Assembly (NCBI GenBank): GCA_019279435.1
Contig: JAAALK010000702.1
Span: 62,001-126,000 of the forward strand
Direction of reading: 5' to 3'
Length of the DNA: 64,000 nucleotides
From: Zizania palustris
Taxonomy: Eukaryota > Streptophyta > Magnoliopsida > Poales > Poaceae
A program made the position numbers and the translations under genes. Below the pieces are notes generated by a model. It had not been told where the DNA came from, did no database searches, and worked only from the letters and a program-made list of their open reading frames with translations. This document shows, piece by piece, positions 63,565-64,000 of the stretch. How positions within the stretch are numbered: the first letter of the stretch is position 1; the number at the start of each line of letters is the position of its first letter.

Positions 63565-64000
63565 TCCTCACTTAGGTTTCCATTCAAGAAAGTTATCTTG
63601 ACATCCATTTGCCATATCTCATAATCATAAAATGTGACAATTCCTAGGATGATCCGAATAGACTTAAGCATTGCGACGGGTGAAAAAGTTTCATCATAAT
63701 CAACACCTTGAATCTTTCTGAAACCTTTCGACACCAATCATGCCTTATAGATGTGAACATTTCCATCAACGTCTATATTTTTCTTGAAGATCCATTTACA
63801 CTCAATAGGTTTTAAACAATCAGGTGGATCGACCAAAGCATAGGTCTTGGGCTCGTCGTTGTCCAACAACAACATGTCACACTTCTCGGTGGTAAAAAAC
63901 ATGAACCATGCCGATTAGTGACTCACCGTCTCGGACCTTCGTGGGGCTAGTGTCTCTACAATGGGCTCTACAACACCTTTTATATCCTGTTGTGGTTCAA
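63565..64000 (-). pseudogene. Copia reverse transcriptase fragment
   Basis: Minus-strand RT start: DPPDCLKPIECKWIFKKN, DVDGNVHIYKA, a stop, LVSKGFRKIQGVDYDETFSP, then MLKSIRIILGIVTFYDYEIW and TFLNGNLSEDV. This is the conserved N-terminal RT region of Ty1/copia Pol. About 25 residues between DNDEPKTY and VDPPD that are present in typical copies are missing. The element is cut at 63565 by LTR H and continues beyond the window. Too partial for lineage assignment. Confidence 0.82.

Overview
The window looks like intergenic heterochromatin of a large plant genome, almost certainly a grass (Poaceae) and most like rice or a close relative. The evidence is a dense nest of Ty3/gypsy and Ty1/copia LTR retrotransposons of grass type: a chromovirus with LTRs over 3 kb and an extra ORF before gag, Tat-lineage elements with a second (archaeal-type) RNase H, and intron-containing antisense ORFs. 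No bacterial-type gene, rRNA, tRNA or CRISPR array was recognised. Species assignment is inference.

Layout. 1-2045: repeat-derived DNA with degenerate tandem repeats and an LTR-like promoter on the minus strand. 2277-14085: a complete chromovirus (5-bp target duplication accgc) inside a Tat antisense-ORF pseudogene (2046-2276 and 14086-14760). 14824-18045: minus-strand Tat remnant E. 18046-19123: a fragment with an LTR-like end (G). 19124-26852: minus-strand Tat remnant F, whose LTR carries a 3.3-kb terminal-inverted-repeat DNA transposon (23122-26428) with a captured, spliced, non-transposon gene. 26853-28930: AT-rich DNA without a recognisable gene. 28938-34033: LTR pieces and an antisense ORF (T28a). 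34034-38085: a rearranged copia element whose 5' LTR and first half of gag are inverted. 38085-61082: Tat element D (plus), interrupted in its integrase by Tat element A (minus, 40705-58939, duplication catac). The 3' LTR of A was hit by a chromovirus-type solo LTR (41384-44937, caaac), itself hit by a copia solo LTR (42823-44799, aagta), and by a full-length Tat element B (45125-54203, gattg). 61083-63564: antisense ORF and LTR of Tat element H. 63565-64000: copia reverse transcriptase fragment.

All five duplications are 5 bp and match exactly by eye, so the nesting order is well supported. No element is fully intact. The chromovirus has a stop between gag and pol, two frameshifts and a changed RT catalytic residue. 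B has lost catalytic residues in RT and integrase. A keeps both LTRs, primer site, polypurine tract and gag but has no pol, so it is a candidate non-autonomous partner.

Most notable points: the captured five-exon gene in the TIR transposon; the sharing of short palindromic motifs between each Tat subfamily's LTR and its own RNase H-integrase linker; the inverted copia segment with a 35-bp inverted duplication at its breakpoint; and antisense Tat ORFs with introns, one with its own TATA box. LTR identity, family names and phylogeny could not be computed here.
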